The notes under the pieces are model-generated. The model searched no databases. It was not told the DNA's origin and saw only the letters and a list, made by a program, of their open reading frames with translations. DNA of 64,000 nt from Chitinophaga pendula (GTDB lineage Bacteria > Bacteroidota > Bacteroidia > Chitinophagales > Chitinophagaceae), in contig NZ_CP077769.1 of the NCBI RefSeq assembly GCF_020386615.1, forward strand, positions 4,340,001 through 4,404,000, written 5' to 3'. The translations under genes were made by a program, and so were the position numbers. Each line of letters starts with the position of its first letter. Position 1 is the first letter of the stretch. Shown here piece by piece: positions 34,354 through 42,816 of the stretch.

Positions 34354-35268
34354 TTAAGCCGTGATTTCCAATTTATATCCTTTGCCACGCACAACGACAA
34401 TGTTAATATCAGGGTTCAGTTCCAGTTTTTTCCGAAGTTTTGATATGAACATATCCAGACTGCGACCTACAATCACTCCTTCATCTTCCCATATCTCTTT
34501 TTGCAGCCTGCTTCGTTCAATAGTCTCATTAGGCGACAATGCGAAAATGTGCAGTACACGGGTTTCAGTAGCGGTCAAATCTATTGGCTGTCCATTTATT
34601 ATGAGTTTGCGATTCCTGGCGTCAAATAAAACTGCGCCTAAAGTAATCATGCCAGTATGCTGGCTATTATCGGGAGAGGTGCTTTGGGGCTTAACAGGTT
34701 TTATAGTAGGATGAGCAGATTTCAGCAAGAGAAAACCAGCAAATGCTAAAAATGGCAGGCAACCTAGAAGGTACCCGCTTTTTGCAGTATTTAGGTCCGG
34801 CGTTTCAATTTTGATGTTAATCTTATAACATGCTTTAGGCTGTGTTCTTCCTGTACAGGTTATAATATCGTCCTTTCCACTTTTTGACATCACGTATCCA
34901 TAGACGACGCCGGAATCGGCACAGTTTAGTACGTTAACCACATAATTATGTGCCAGGGGGTCGTGGGTCAATAAGCGCCGGGTAGTATTCACCAGGGAGT
35001 CCGGTTGAAAAGTAAACTCATTCTCGAATCTGATCTGATATTCGTTTTCTGCGATCTTTTCTACCGGGAGCACCCTTGAGGTACTGTCTCCCGACTGTAA
35101 AAGCAGTTCATGTCCGATCTTACGGAGTAAGATTTCTCTCCTGGACATATCAACATCTCCCCTACCCTCCATGCTTAAAGCTACGCAGATCACTGAGATA
35201 GACAGCAGTAGTGTCAACCCGAACAGGTATTTGCGTTTCCCGGAGAGTGGATTCAGCCTAAGTCTCAT
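34354..35268 (-). CDS. ToxR-like membrane-bound winged-helix regulator
   Basis: 304 residues. Membrane helices at about 14-33 and 165-182 enclose a periplasmic region with three cysteines. The C-terminal OmpR/PhoB-type winged helix begins about residue 208 (LGAVLFDARNRKLIINGQ, LTATETRVLHIF, then RLQKEIWEDEGVIVGRSL). Unlike ToxR the DNA-binding domain is at the C-terminus. It likely links an envelope signal directly to transcription. Targets unknown; the small secreted protein downstream is a candidate. Confidence 0.8.
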   Translation of the reverse strand: MRLRLNPLSGKRKYLFGLTLLLSISVICVALSMEGRGDVDMSRREILLRKIGHELLLQSGDSTSRVLPVEKIAENEYQIRFENEFTFQPDSLVNTTRRLLTHDPLAHNYVVNVLNCADSGVVYGYVMSKSGKDDIITCTGRTQPKACYKINIKIETPDLNTAKSGYLLGCLPFLAFAGFLLLKSAHPTIKPVKPQSTSPDNSQHTGMITLGAVLFDARNRKLIINGQPIDLTATETRVLHIFALSPNETIERSRLQKEIWEDEGVIVGRSLDMFISKLRKKLELNPDINIVVVRGKGYKLEITA

Positions 35269-35475
35269 AGTGTCAACGTTTTATTTACAAAGTTTACATT
35301 TTTATTTACAATCCCTATCCCCTACTCTGAGCGATATCAAAGTATTTTCGCCACGTCACTTCGATACGATATGCAAAATAAAAACGGTCCTACTATCTGC
35401 AAAAAAAGAAAAAAGAGCGCTGTATCGTCTGCTATTGGAAAGGTGCAGCTATTACAAATATTAAATAAATAAATT

Positions 35476-36465
35476 ATGAAATCCATACCTGTCTATTTTT
35501 TGTGCTTGATGTCTGTCGTTCATACTTCCTGTGGACAACATCCAACAAACGCACCCAAAGGCCCTATAAAGACCAAGACTACAGACACCACTATTCCCCG
35601 GGTTCCCAAAGGGCTGACCCGGAATATAAAGAAAGCCAGCAACGGAGACATTTTGGTTGCTTCTCTCAGGGCTGTATTTCGCTACCATGGAAAATCGTTT
35701 ACCAATTTAACAAGTAATATTAGTTCGCCCAGCTTCTGGGATGTGCTGGAAGATCGAAAGGGCCATCTTTGGTTATCTACCAGAGATTCGGGTGTTTATT
35801 ATTACAATGGTAAGTCCTTTCAACATTTTACTACCCGGCAGGGGCTTCCTATGAATCAAGCCCTTGCTATTTATGAAGATAAAGCCGGTCATATTTGGTT
35901 CGGTTCCGGAGGTGGAGCCAGCCGCTACGATGGAAAGTCCTTCCGAAATTTCACCACGAAAGATGGACTGTCCAATAATGATGTCAATGTTATTATTGAA
36001 GACCAGACAGGTAAATTCTGGTTTGGCACGAGGGGTAATGCCTGCATATATGATGGGAAAACATTTACCATTTTAACACATGAAGGTCAACCTTTCAGGA
36101 ATGTCCGCAGCATCATCAAAGATAAAAAAGGCAATATCTGGCTAGGCGGTAGTGATGGTCTCTGGCGTTATGATGGCCATACATTTACCAAACTTACCCA
36201 ACATTTTATTGGTAATATCTACGAAGACAGTAAAGGAAACATCTGGACTACCAGTGAACGAAATCCCTATGAGACGGGCTGGACCCTTTCCCGCTATGAT
36301 CAAAAGTCTTTGTACGATCAAAAGCCCACTGTAACTGAGATAACCTCCATAAAAAAAATGCTCTGTGGTATCCTGGAAGCTCCCGATGGAAGTATTTGGT
36401 TTGGCTCCATCGATGGTGTGTATCGTTATGATGGAAAGAACATCACGAACTTTAATCGTTGCTGA
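35476..36465 (+). CDS. Two-component-regulator-propeller (Reg_prop) lipoprotein
   Basis: 329 residues with a lipoprotein signal ending VHTSC. It consists of about six propeller repeats with the core W-F/L-G-x-x-G (HIWFGSGGGASRYDGKSF, KFWFGTRGNACIYDGKTF, NIWLGGSDGLWRYDGHTF). Such repeats usually form the sensor of hybrid histidine kinases in Bacteroidota; here they stand alone, so it may bind ligand or act as a partner. No kinase is adjacent. Confidence 0.8.
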   Translation: MKSIPVYFLCLMSVVHTSCGQHPTNAPKGPIKTKTTDTTIPRVPKGLTRNIKKASNGDILVASLRAVFRYHGKSFTNLTSNISSPSFWDVLEDRKGHLWLSTRDSGVYYYNGKSFQHFTTRQGLPMNQALAIYEDKAGHIWFGSGGGASRYDGKSFRNFTTKDGLSNNDVNVIIEDQTGKFWFGTRGNACIYDGKTFTILTHEGQPFRNVRSIIKDKKGNIWLGGSDGLWRYDGHTFTKLTQHFIGNIYEDSKGNIWTTSERNPYETGWTLSRYDQKSLYDQKPTVTEITSIKKMLCGILEAPDGSIWFGSIDGVYRYDGKNITNFNRC

Positions 36466-36513
36466 CCCTCACATCATTTGTCTTTTATTCTTAATCAATA
36501 TTATTTCCGTAGT

Positions 36514-37155
36514 ATGAACAATAAACTATCCATCACTTATTTAATTTTACTTATCGCTCCTTTGTTCTTTGGTTGCCGTGGGGCAGTAACAGCCGAAAAT
36601 AAAAGCGATACATTGGCAAGCCCGGTATCTGTAGGGCAAGGATATACTATAGATACAAAGGAAAGTGTTGTAATATGGAAAGGTGCTATGCTCATTGGTG
36701 CTAATTTTCATACCGGGTATGTGCATATATCATCAGGGGAATTGCTGATTGAGAACAGTCGACTTGTGGGTGGTACCGCTACGATCGACATGAATACAAT
36801 GGGAGAAAAAAACGATGGGAGTGACAATGACCTTATTAAACACTTAAAATCGCCCGATTTCTTTGATGTTAAAAAATTCCCTCTTTCTACAATTGCCATC
36901 ACCGATGCTGCACCAGCAGGTGGTGCACATATAAAAGTCACGGGAAAGCTAACTATTAAGGGTATCACACATCCCATTACTTTTCCAGTCAAAATAGAAG
37001 TTAAGGACGGGATTGTCGAAGCGGATGGGAGGCTTGTGATTGATCGAACGAAATGGGATGTCCGTTATAATTCCGGAAAGTTCTATGACAATTTAGCTGA
37101 TGAAACTATTTCGGATTCTGTTGAATTCAATATAAAGATCATCGCTAAAAAATAA
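36514..37155 (+). CDS. YceI family lipoprotein
   Basis: 213 residues from the ATG at 36514 (a TTG at 36478 is open but less likely). Lipoprotein signal ends APLFFGC. The YceI lipocalin-like fold is seen as YTIDTKESVVIWKGAMLIG, SPDFFDVKKFPLSTIAITD and LTIKGITHPITFP. Family members bind isoprenoid-like or lipid ligands. 48 bases after the propeller protein on the same strand, possibly co-transcribed. Confidence 0.9.
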   Translation: MNNKLSITYLILLIAPLFFGCRGAVTAENKSDTLASPVSVGQGYTIDTKESVVIWKGAMLIGANFHTGYVHISSGELLIENSRLVGGTATIDMNTMGEKNDGSDNDLIKHLKSPDFFDVKKFPLSTIAITDAAPAGGAHIKVTGKLTIKGITHPITFPVKIEVKDGIVEADGRLVIDRTKWDVRYNSGKFYDNLADETISDSVEFNIKIIAKK

Positions 37156-37216
37156 GAACCTGCATGCCTGGCAACGGACCATCCATCCTGGTAAACATTA
37201 TGTCGAATTAAGTCGG

Positions 37217-37258
37217 CGCGGGTATCTTATTAAAAGACATTTATAGAAGATACCCGCG
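37217..37258. terminator. Hairpin between convergent yceI and S41 genes
   Basis: 12-bp perfect stem (37217-37228 with 37247-37258) and an 18-nt A/T-rich loop. No strong U-tract, so activity is uncertain. Confidence 0.5.
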
Positions 37259-37338
37259 TAGCAGGCACTGAAGCTGTATAAAAGTTGTATCGGGAGGATG
37301 GTCATTGGCCCAAGGCTCTTGCATTAAATGGAGCCCTC

Positions 37339-38586
37339 TTATTTTCCATTTAGAATCCATTCTATGGCCGGATCAATACCTCGTTTATATGCTTCAAGCG
37401 ACGGTAGTATCTGCTTATCCGGGCGGATACCATCCGAGTTTTTCTTTTGAAATGTATAAAACAGCAGCGAACAGGAAGCGTTCAGCAGAGAATTGGGGAG
37501 TTTGAACCATTTGATCTCCTGGTAGCCATTGGGCCTCGCGCCTGTGGGCTCTCCGACCAGTTCAGCCCCGAGGCAATCCTTAAAATGTACTGCGTTGGAC
37601 ATACCTGCAGAAAAAGTCTGTCTGCCAATCAGCACATAATATTTTACACCCGGATGCAGTGCATTATAGTTCAGAAACATGGGTAACATCAATTTCAGGC
37701 CTTTGTCAAAATTGCCACCACTATTCAACCGCATATCAATGATAATTTTGGTGGCTGTCTTTTTAAGATTTAAGCTATCATAGATGGACATGGTAGTCTT
37801 TTCAAAATCTTCCCACGAAGGATAGCCGGAAAAATTAACATAGTAAGTAGTAGGATTGATAGATTGATGCGTGATTGGCTCCTTAGGTTCCAGTCCATTT
37901 TTCAAAAACAACGGCAACGGATTATATGCCCATTGCCAATTGATGGATTTATTGGCTGGTATTGGCACGTTGACTTTTATCCTCTTTTTTTCATCTCCGA
38001 ATTCAAAAACGGCGGCATCTTTATCGGAAATAAATCCAAACGCCATCAGGTATTCCGGTATATTCAGCCGGTCTGTTTGTTGTTTAAGTACGTATGTGGC
38101 TGATTCGCCGTGATCCACAATAGTGTTTAATGAGTCCCTGATCTGCTTTATCGGGTGGTTATTGATGGAAAGGAGTGGTAATCCGAGGGCCGTTTTATAA
38201 GCGGCATCACTTCTGATCAATATTACCTGGTTGTTGAATATAAAATAGTCAAGTGGATATTTCCTGTAATTTTCAGGTTCAATCAGCATAGTGTGACCAT
38301 CTCCTGCCAGGGAGACCAATTGTTTGAAGCGCAAAAAGATCTGGTAGTTATTCAGCGTAGGTATCTCTTCATAAAAAGACGAATACTTCCTTTCAAATTC
38401 GGCCTTTGACGAAAAATGGTAAATGTTCAGATGATTTGCCTGAAGGCTATCATACAGGGCATGCAGATCATCCTGCCACTGTTTTTTAGTCAGACTTATA
38501 GGTTGATCATCTGCATTTTGTTGACTCCAGCCCGAAATAGTTGTCAATAGGCAGAACAATAAAATGTAAAATGGATGCCTTTTCAT
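37339..38586 (-). CDS. S41 family peptidase (tail-specific protease type), secreted
   Basis: 415 residues with a signal peptide ending ISGWSQ. The catalytic domain has IIDMRLNSGGN and the nucleophile in RQTFSAGMSNAVHF, then GEPTGARPNG. An N-terminal helical part and a divergent PDZ-like middle precede it. Substrate unknown. It is single, with its own promoter region shared with the divergent GH43 gene. Confidence 0.82.
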   Translation of the reverse strand: MKRHPFYILLFCLLTTISGWSQQNADDQPISLTKKQWQDDLHALYDSLQANHLNIYHFSSKAEFERKYSSFYEEIPTLNNYQIFLRFKQLVSLAGDGHTMLIEPENYRKYPLDYFIFNNQVILIRSDAAYKTALGLPLLSINNHPIKQIRDSLNTIVDHGESATYVLKQQTDRLNIPEYLMAFGFISDKDAAVFEFGDEKKRIKVNVPIPANKSINWQWAYNPLPLFLKNGLEPKEPITHQSINPTTYYVNFSGYPSWEDFEKTTMSIYDSLNLKKTATKIIIDMRLNSGGNFDKGLKLMLPMFLNYNALHPGVKYYVLIGRQTFSAGMSNAVHFKDCLGAELVGEPTGARPNGYQEIKWFKLPNSLLNASCSLLFYTFQKKNSDGIRPDKQILPSLEAYKRGIDPAIEWILNGK

Positions 38587-38742
38587 ATTATTTGTGCTTC
38601 CTGGTTCCTATGTAGAAAGAGACATCAATATAAATATAAAACCGATACCGCTATTTGTTTTCCCCTTAAGTCTCTGTGAGCTGCCGGCTTTAAATGTCTT
38701 TATCCTCTCTAAATTATCCAGGATAATTATTATTTTAAGGCT

Positions 38743-39717
38743 ATGTGGAACACCTCTTACAAACGTTTATGCTCTCTGGTGATTATTGCTGTCCTGATGG
38801 CTGTGGCGGTCAATAGTGCGGCACAGCCACCTGCTATTTTTCTTGCGGACCCTACCATATTCGTCGACAAGGGAATATTCTATTCGTATGGTACCGGCAG
38901 TAGTGAGGGTTTCCCCTATTATACCTCTTTGGACGGGAAGAGCTGGCGCCAGGGCCCCGATTCTGCCCACCGTTTGGCACTAACACATGGAGATGCTTAT
39001 GGGAGCAGTGGCTTCTGGGCTCCGCAGGTGTTTAAACGAGGGAACAATTACTATATGGCATATACGGCCAATGAGCAGATCGCTATTGCCAAGGCGTCTA
39101 GTCCGGCAGGCCCTTTCCGGCAGGATGCTCCCGTGTCGCTCAGTGGTTCAGGCAGGCAAATCGACCCTTTCCTGTTTTTCGATAAGGACGGTAAAGTGTA
39201 TCTCTACCATGTTAAGCTACAAGCAGGTAACCGGATCTTCGTTGCGGAAATGAAATCAGACCTGAGTGACGTAGTACCTGGAACGGAAAAGGAATGTATT
39301 GCCAGTACGGAAGCGTGGGAAAATACTGCCGGATCGGAATGGCCGGTAACTGAAGGGCCGACGGTATTCAAACGCAATAACCTTTACTACTTGCTCTATT
39401 CTGCTAACGATTTCCGCAGTAAAGACTATGCGGTAGGATATGCTACCGCCACCTCTCCTACCGGTCCCTGGAAGAAATATTCCGGTAATCCCATCATCAG
39501 CCGGCAAACGGTCCATCAAAATGGTTCGGGTCATGGCGATGTGTTTTACGGTAAAGACGGTAGTATGTATTACGTCTTTCATACCCACCGCTCAGCAGCG
39601 GCGGTATCTCCCCGGGCAACGGCTGCCGTGAGATTAACGTTCCGGCCGACAAAAAACGGAGCAGACGTACTGGAAGCTGACGGCCAGTCGTTCCGATGGT
39701 TGACAGTTGGGCCATAA
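38743..39717 (+). CDS. GH43 family glycoside hydrolase, secreted
   Basis: 324 residues, signal peptide ending NSAAQ. Five-bladed propeller enzyme with the general base Asp in FLADPTIF, the modulating Asp in RQIDPFLFFDKDG, and the catalytic Glu in WPVTEGPTVF, all in GH43 order. Likely an alpha-L-arabinofuranosidase or beta-xylosidase on plant cell walls; subfamily cannot be told. Followed by a terminator at 39783. Confidence 0.9.
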   Translation: MWNTSYKRLCSLVIIAVLMAVAVNSAAQPPAIFLADPTIFVDKGIFYSYGTGSSEGFPYYTSLDGKSWRQGPDSAHRLALTHGDAYGSSGFWAPQVFKRGNNYYMAYTANEQIAIAKASSPAGPFRQDAPVSLSGSGRQIDPFLFFDKDGKVYLYHVKLQAGNRIFVAEMKSDLSDVVPGTEKECIASTEAWENTAGSEWPVTEGPTVFKRNNLYYLLYSANDFRSKDYAVGYATATSPTGPWKKYSGNPIISRQTVHQNGSGHGDVFYGKDGSMYYVFHTHRSAAAVSPRATAAVRLTFRPTKNGADVLEADGQSFRWLTVGP

Positions 39718-39782
39718 ACAAGGGGGATACTGAATGATAATGATGTTACAACACCAGGGCTTTGACGCCGCTGGCACATATA

Positions 39783-39818
39783 AAAAGGCCGGCATGTGTG
39801 TAGTGCTTCGGCCTTTTT
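39783..39818 (+). terminator. Terminator after GH43
   Basis: AAAAAGGCCG pairs with CGGCCTTTTT around a 16-nt loop; functional in both directions, so it may also serve the chitinase gene. Confidence 0.8.
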
Positions 39819-39845
39819 ATATTCATTATTCACTGGCTTGCCTTC

Positions 39846-40907
39846 TTAAGGTGCAGGCGTATTAATGTTACGACCTATGGCCTGTAAGAGGCTGTAAGTG
39901 CCCTGCAGGTCCTGGGAAAGTTCCCATATCATCACGCCCTTAATATACTGGGCGGCATATTTAGTCTTTGCCTCTATTGCAGTAATGCCATTGTATTTGT
40001 AGCCATCATAAGTATCTACATATGCTACAGCCGATCCGTATTGTGATAATAGATTTTTGAAGGAGATCGCTCCTGCACCGACTGTTGGTTTATATCCATA
40101 GAATGGTACACCCAGTACGAGTTTTGACGCCGGGGCACCTGATTGCAAGAACTTTTGGATATGCGCAATGGCAGCATCGTAGGTAGCGTGATTCCCGGTT
40201 CCGCCCCAGCCGTTGTCGTAAGACATGATGTTTATCAGATCCAGGTAGGCGTATGATGATGAAGGTATCATACCATCATCGTAACCAGCGGTTGCTGCGG
40301 TTACCAGCTTGCCCATCGGATTGATCTTATTCCGTAAAGCGGCGATAAAAGGTGCATAGTTCTGTTCATTCTTAATGGTGGACAGGGTATTACCTTCTAC
40401 ATCGATATCTATCCCATCCAGGTTGAAGTAAGTGACGAATGCGGCTAGGTTATTAATAAAGTTTGTCCGGTTAGCCGCTCTGAACTGCACGGCCATGTTG
40501 CCTGCATTCGGATCGGGTGAACCACCGCCCAATGAAGCCAGTACTTTGCGTCCTTTTGCATGTGCTTTACTTACGACATAGTTAATTTCGGCTGCATTGA
40601 AATCGCTGTAGAGGGGCTGTCCGTTGGACATGACGGCGCCGGAGGTACTGGAGGCAAAAAATGCGAGGTTGATATGGGTTACGATATTAAAGTCAATCGC
40701 ATCTGTGACGCTCTGAACATTTACCCATCCGGGTACGTATCCTACTACTACTTTGCCAGGATTAGTGGCCGGGGGTGGCAACGCTTCATTTTGCGTATGC
40801 GCCTGCCCGGACTCTTTGCCTAATGATTGATCCGCTTGCTTACTGCATGCACAAAAGATGATGGTGAGCGAGGTAAAGTGGATGAAGAGATTGTGTAGGG
40901 TTTTCAT
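39846..40907 (-). CDS. GH18 chitinase-like lipoprotein
   Basis: 353 residues from the ATG at 40907 (an upstream start at 40982 would add 25 residues lacking a signal). Lipoprotein signal ends IIFCAC. The catalytic motif is DGIDIDVEG (DxxDxDxE), preceded by VLASLGGG and followed by INIMSYDNGWG. Single catalytic domain without chitin-binding module. Probably a surface chitinase or endo-beta-N-acetylglucosaminidase. A 14-bp palindrome lies 62 bases upstream. Confidence 0.92.
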   Translation of the reverse strand: MKTLHNLFIHFTSLTIIFCACSKQADQSLGKESGQAHTQNEALPPPATNPGKVVVGYVPGWVNVQSVTDAIDFNIVTHINLAFFASSTSGAVMSNGQPLYSDFNAAEINYVVSKAHAKGRKVLASLGGGSPDPNAGNMAVQFRAANRTNFINNLAAFVTYFNLDGIDIDVEGNTLSTIKNEQNYAPFIAALRNKINPMGKLVTAATAGYDDGMIPSSSYAYLDLINIMSYDNGWGGTGNHATYDAAIAHIQKFLQSGAPASKLVLGVPFYGYKPTVGAGAISFKNLLSQYGSAVAYVDTYDGYKYNGITAIEAKTKYAAQYIKGVMIWELSQDLQGTYSLLQAIGRNINTPAP

Positions 40908-41314
40908 TTTAGCTGATTTACGGGTTTGTGGAATTATAATTGGCATCTTTAACAGGGACTGCTGATATCCGTGTACGTACACGTCATAATTGAAAAAATA
41001 ATGCCTTCTTAAAAGGCAAGCGTTGATCCTGGCTGAATAGGGTACTAATTAACTGTGAAAAATCCATGCGACGTTAACGTACACGAATTTAACTATAATC
41101 ATTAAAAAATCAAATCTTTTCTTAAAGAAGTGGGGAGTTATTATGGTACTGCTAATTTTCAGCACAGGAGTGGATGTAGAAAGCAGTAACAGTCGTGCAG
41201 CACACGGGTGTGCGATTACAACAAATGTCATTCATAATACAACAACGACTGACAGCAGGCTATCAGCACTAAGACGATTATTCCGGGATAGCGTTCTATG
41301 TCTGTCTTGTAATA
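40908..41314. other. Intergenic region upstream of the chitinase
   Basis: Contains the perfect palindrome CGTGTACGTACACG at 40970-40983 and a partial second copy, ACGTACACG, at 41077-41085. No gene is supported here; the ORF at 41143-41340 (+) has no family features. Confidence 0.5.
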
Positions 41315-41887
41315 TTATGCTTTGGTGCGTGAAGGTTTGAAAACGTCGCAATACCAGGTGCCTCTTTCATTGCTGGTCTCTTGGCGTTTCACCCCTTCAA
41401 ACTTTTTCCTGATGAGGTCTACCAGAGAGATATTCCATTCATCATGATAAATAGAGGTAGCGAAAAGTCCGTCTTTCTCCAAATAATCTGTATACCGGTG
41501 TAGTAGTTCCAGGGGGGTATCGCTGTAATACAATGACTCATTAAAAATGATGATATCAAACTTGCTTCCGGGTACAAAATCTTCCATATCTGCACATTTG
41601 AATACGGTATTGGCATTTTGCAGGTGCTGTGTTTTCCGGATCGCTACTTCGGAAATATCCAGTCCCAGGAAGTATTGATAGGTCGACTTCAACCGGGGTA
41701 ATAACAGTCCTTCGCCACAGCCTATTTCCAATACGTTCCCGCCCTGGCAATACTGACTCGTGAGTGCTGCAAGGGTATTGAGCCGTGGCTCTTCCAACGG
41801 AGATCTGAGCACCTCCCATTGTCCCGCGGCATATTGGCGGTCCCAAAGGTCTTTTTTCTTGTTAAACGATGTGTCGGATCTGTTCAT
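41315..41887 (-). CDS. Class I SAM-dependent methyltransferase, NodS-like
   Basis: 190 residues. Motif I is VLEIGCGEGLLLP, followed by FLGLDISEVAI (motif II with acidic residue) and FDIIIFNESLYYSD (motif IV). Length and the ESLYY motif resemble NodS-type methyltransferases that act on chitooligosaccharide amines. It lies 36 bases after a NodB-type deacetylase, so a deacetylated-then-methylated amino sugar is a reasonable inference, not proven. Confidence 0.75.
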   Translation of the reverse strand: MNRSDTSFNKKKDLWDRQYAAGQWEVLRSPLEEPRLNTLAALTSQYCQGGNVLEIGCGEGLLLPRLKSTYQYFLGLDISEVAIRKTQHLQNANTVFKCADMEDFVPGSKFDIIIFNESLYYSDTPLELLHRYTDYLEKDGLFATSIYHDEWNISLVDLIRKKFEGVKRQETSNERGTWYCDVFKPSRTKA

Positions 41888-41922
41888 AAATTATCTGATC
41901 ATTTGCAGTGTATGTGACGTCA

Positions 41923-42816
41923 CTATCCGGTGAAATGGTCCAGGGTTTTAAATACAGCATTGTTTTCTTTCAGAAAAAGGATCAACGACTTTAGCTGCCT
42001 GGCGTCTCGTGTAAAGTCAGGGGCGGCACTTTTTCTGAAAGCCCTGTCATGCATCAACAGTACGACGCTGTTATGTGTTCCCAACGTCAGTACTCTCTGT
42101 CCAACATCTTCCCAACCCTCTATCAGCCGATCTTTTTCCAGGTGTTGGGCGTCGTACATATCGAAGTCCGGGTGTATGCTATCTTTATCGTGGTAGTTTA
42201 GGCGTCCTTCCTGCTGTGCTTCTTTTATTCTGGACACAGCCTCTTTGTGGAATTCAAAGCTCATACACCATTCTGCATTCCAGCCATACAGGTGATATCC
42301 ATCTTCGAATAAAGTCTTTGCCGGACGTTGGGTGCCTTCTTCGCAGTGAAAATATGGTTGACCGGTATTTGTAACTGTGCCTGCCGGTAGGTACCAGGAG
42401 TTTCTACCCGGAAGCCGGGCCAATTGTTTCTTCTGTCCTCTTGCCAGCAACCCGTTACGTTCCTCCCCATTTTTATTATAGATGATTCCTAGATAATGAT
42501 TCAATACGCTTCTATTCTTATCGAAATCCATCCTGATAGACATTCGCTCTCCCCTGTCGTTCAAACGGGGGCCATCTTCCCGGTAATAATCTGCGTAAAA
42601 GAAATTAGCATGTGAGAAGCTGTGATTACCGATGGCATGCTCTTCGCAGATCTCTTTCAATACCCGGAGACATGCGGTACTATTCCGTCTATAGGCATAA
42701 AATACCTGCATACCTACCAGGAAAAAAGTGGCTTTGACGCCCATCTCTTTCAATATGGCCAGCACCTCTTCTGTTCCCGGTTGTATCCCGTCGTCAAAGG
42801 TCAGATACACTTCCAT
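41923..42816 (-). CDS. NodB-like polysaccharide deacetylase
   Basis: 297 residues. Motif 1 TFDDG at residues 6-10, motif 2 NHSFSH (metal histidines), and later WNAEWCMSFEF and VLLMHDRAF near the C-terminus as in the CE4 family. No signal peptide is seen, so it may be cytoplasmic or use a nonclassical route. Its start overlaps the GT51 gene by 23 bases, implying coupling. It removes N-acetyl groups from a GlcNAc-type polymer or oligosaccharide. Confidence 0.85.
   Translation of the reverse strand: MEVYLTFDDGIQPGTEEVLAILKEMGVKATFFLVGMQVFYAYRRNSTACLRVLKEICEEHAIGNHSFSHANFFYADYYREDGPRLNDRGERMSIRMDFDKNRSVLNHYLGIIYNKNGEERNGLLARGQKKQLARLPGRNSWYLPAGTVTNTGQPYFHCEEGTQRPAKTLFEDGYHLYGWNAEWCMSFEFHKEAVSRIKEAQQEGRLNYHDKDSIHPDFDMYDAQHLEKDRLIEGWEDVGQRVLTLGTHNSVVLLMHDRAFRKSAAPDFTRDARQLKSLILFLKENNAVFKTLDHFTG

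Noticed and set aside
35171..35464. 97-aa + strand ORF antisense to the ToxR-like gene
   Set aside because: Shadow of the regulator's N-terminus and its upstream region.
41143..41340. 65-aa ORF between chitinase and methyltransferase
   Set aside because: No homology features and it reaches into the methyltransferase end on the other strand.
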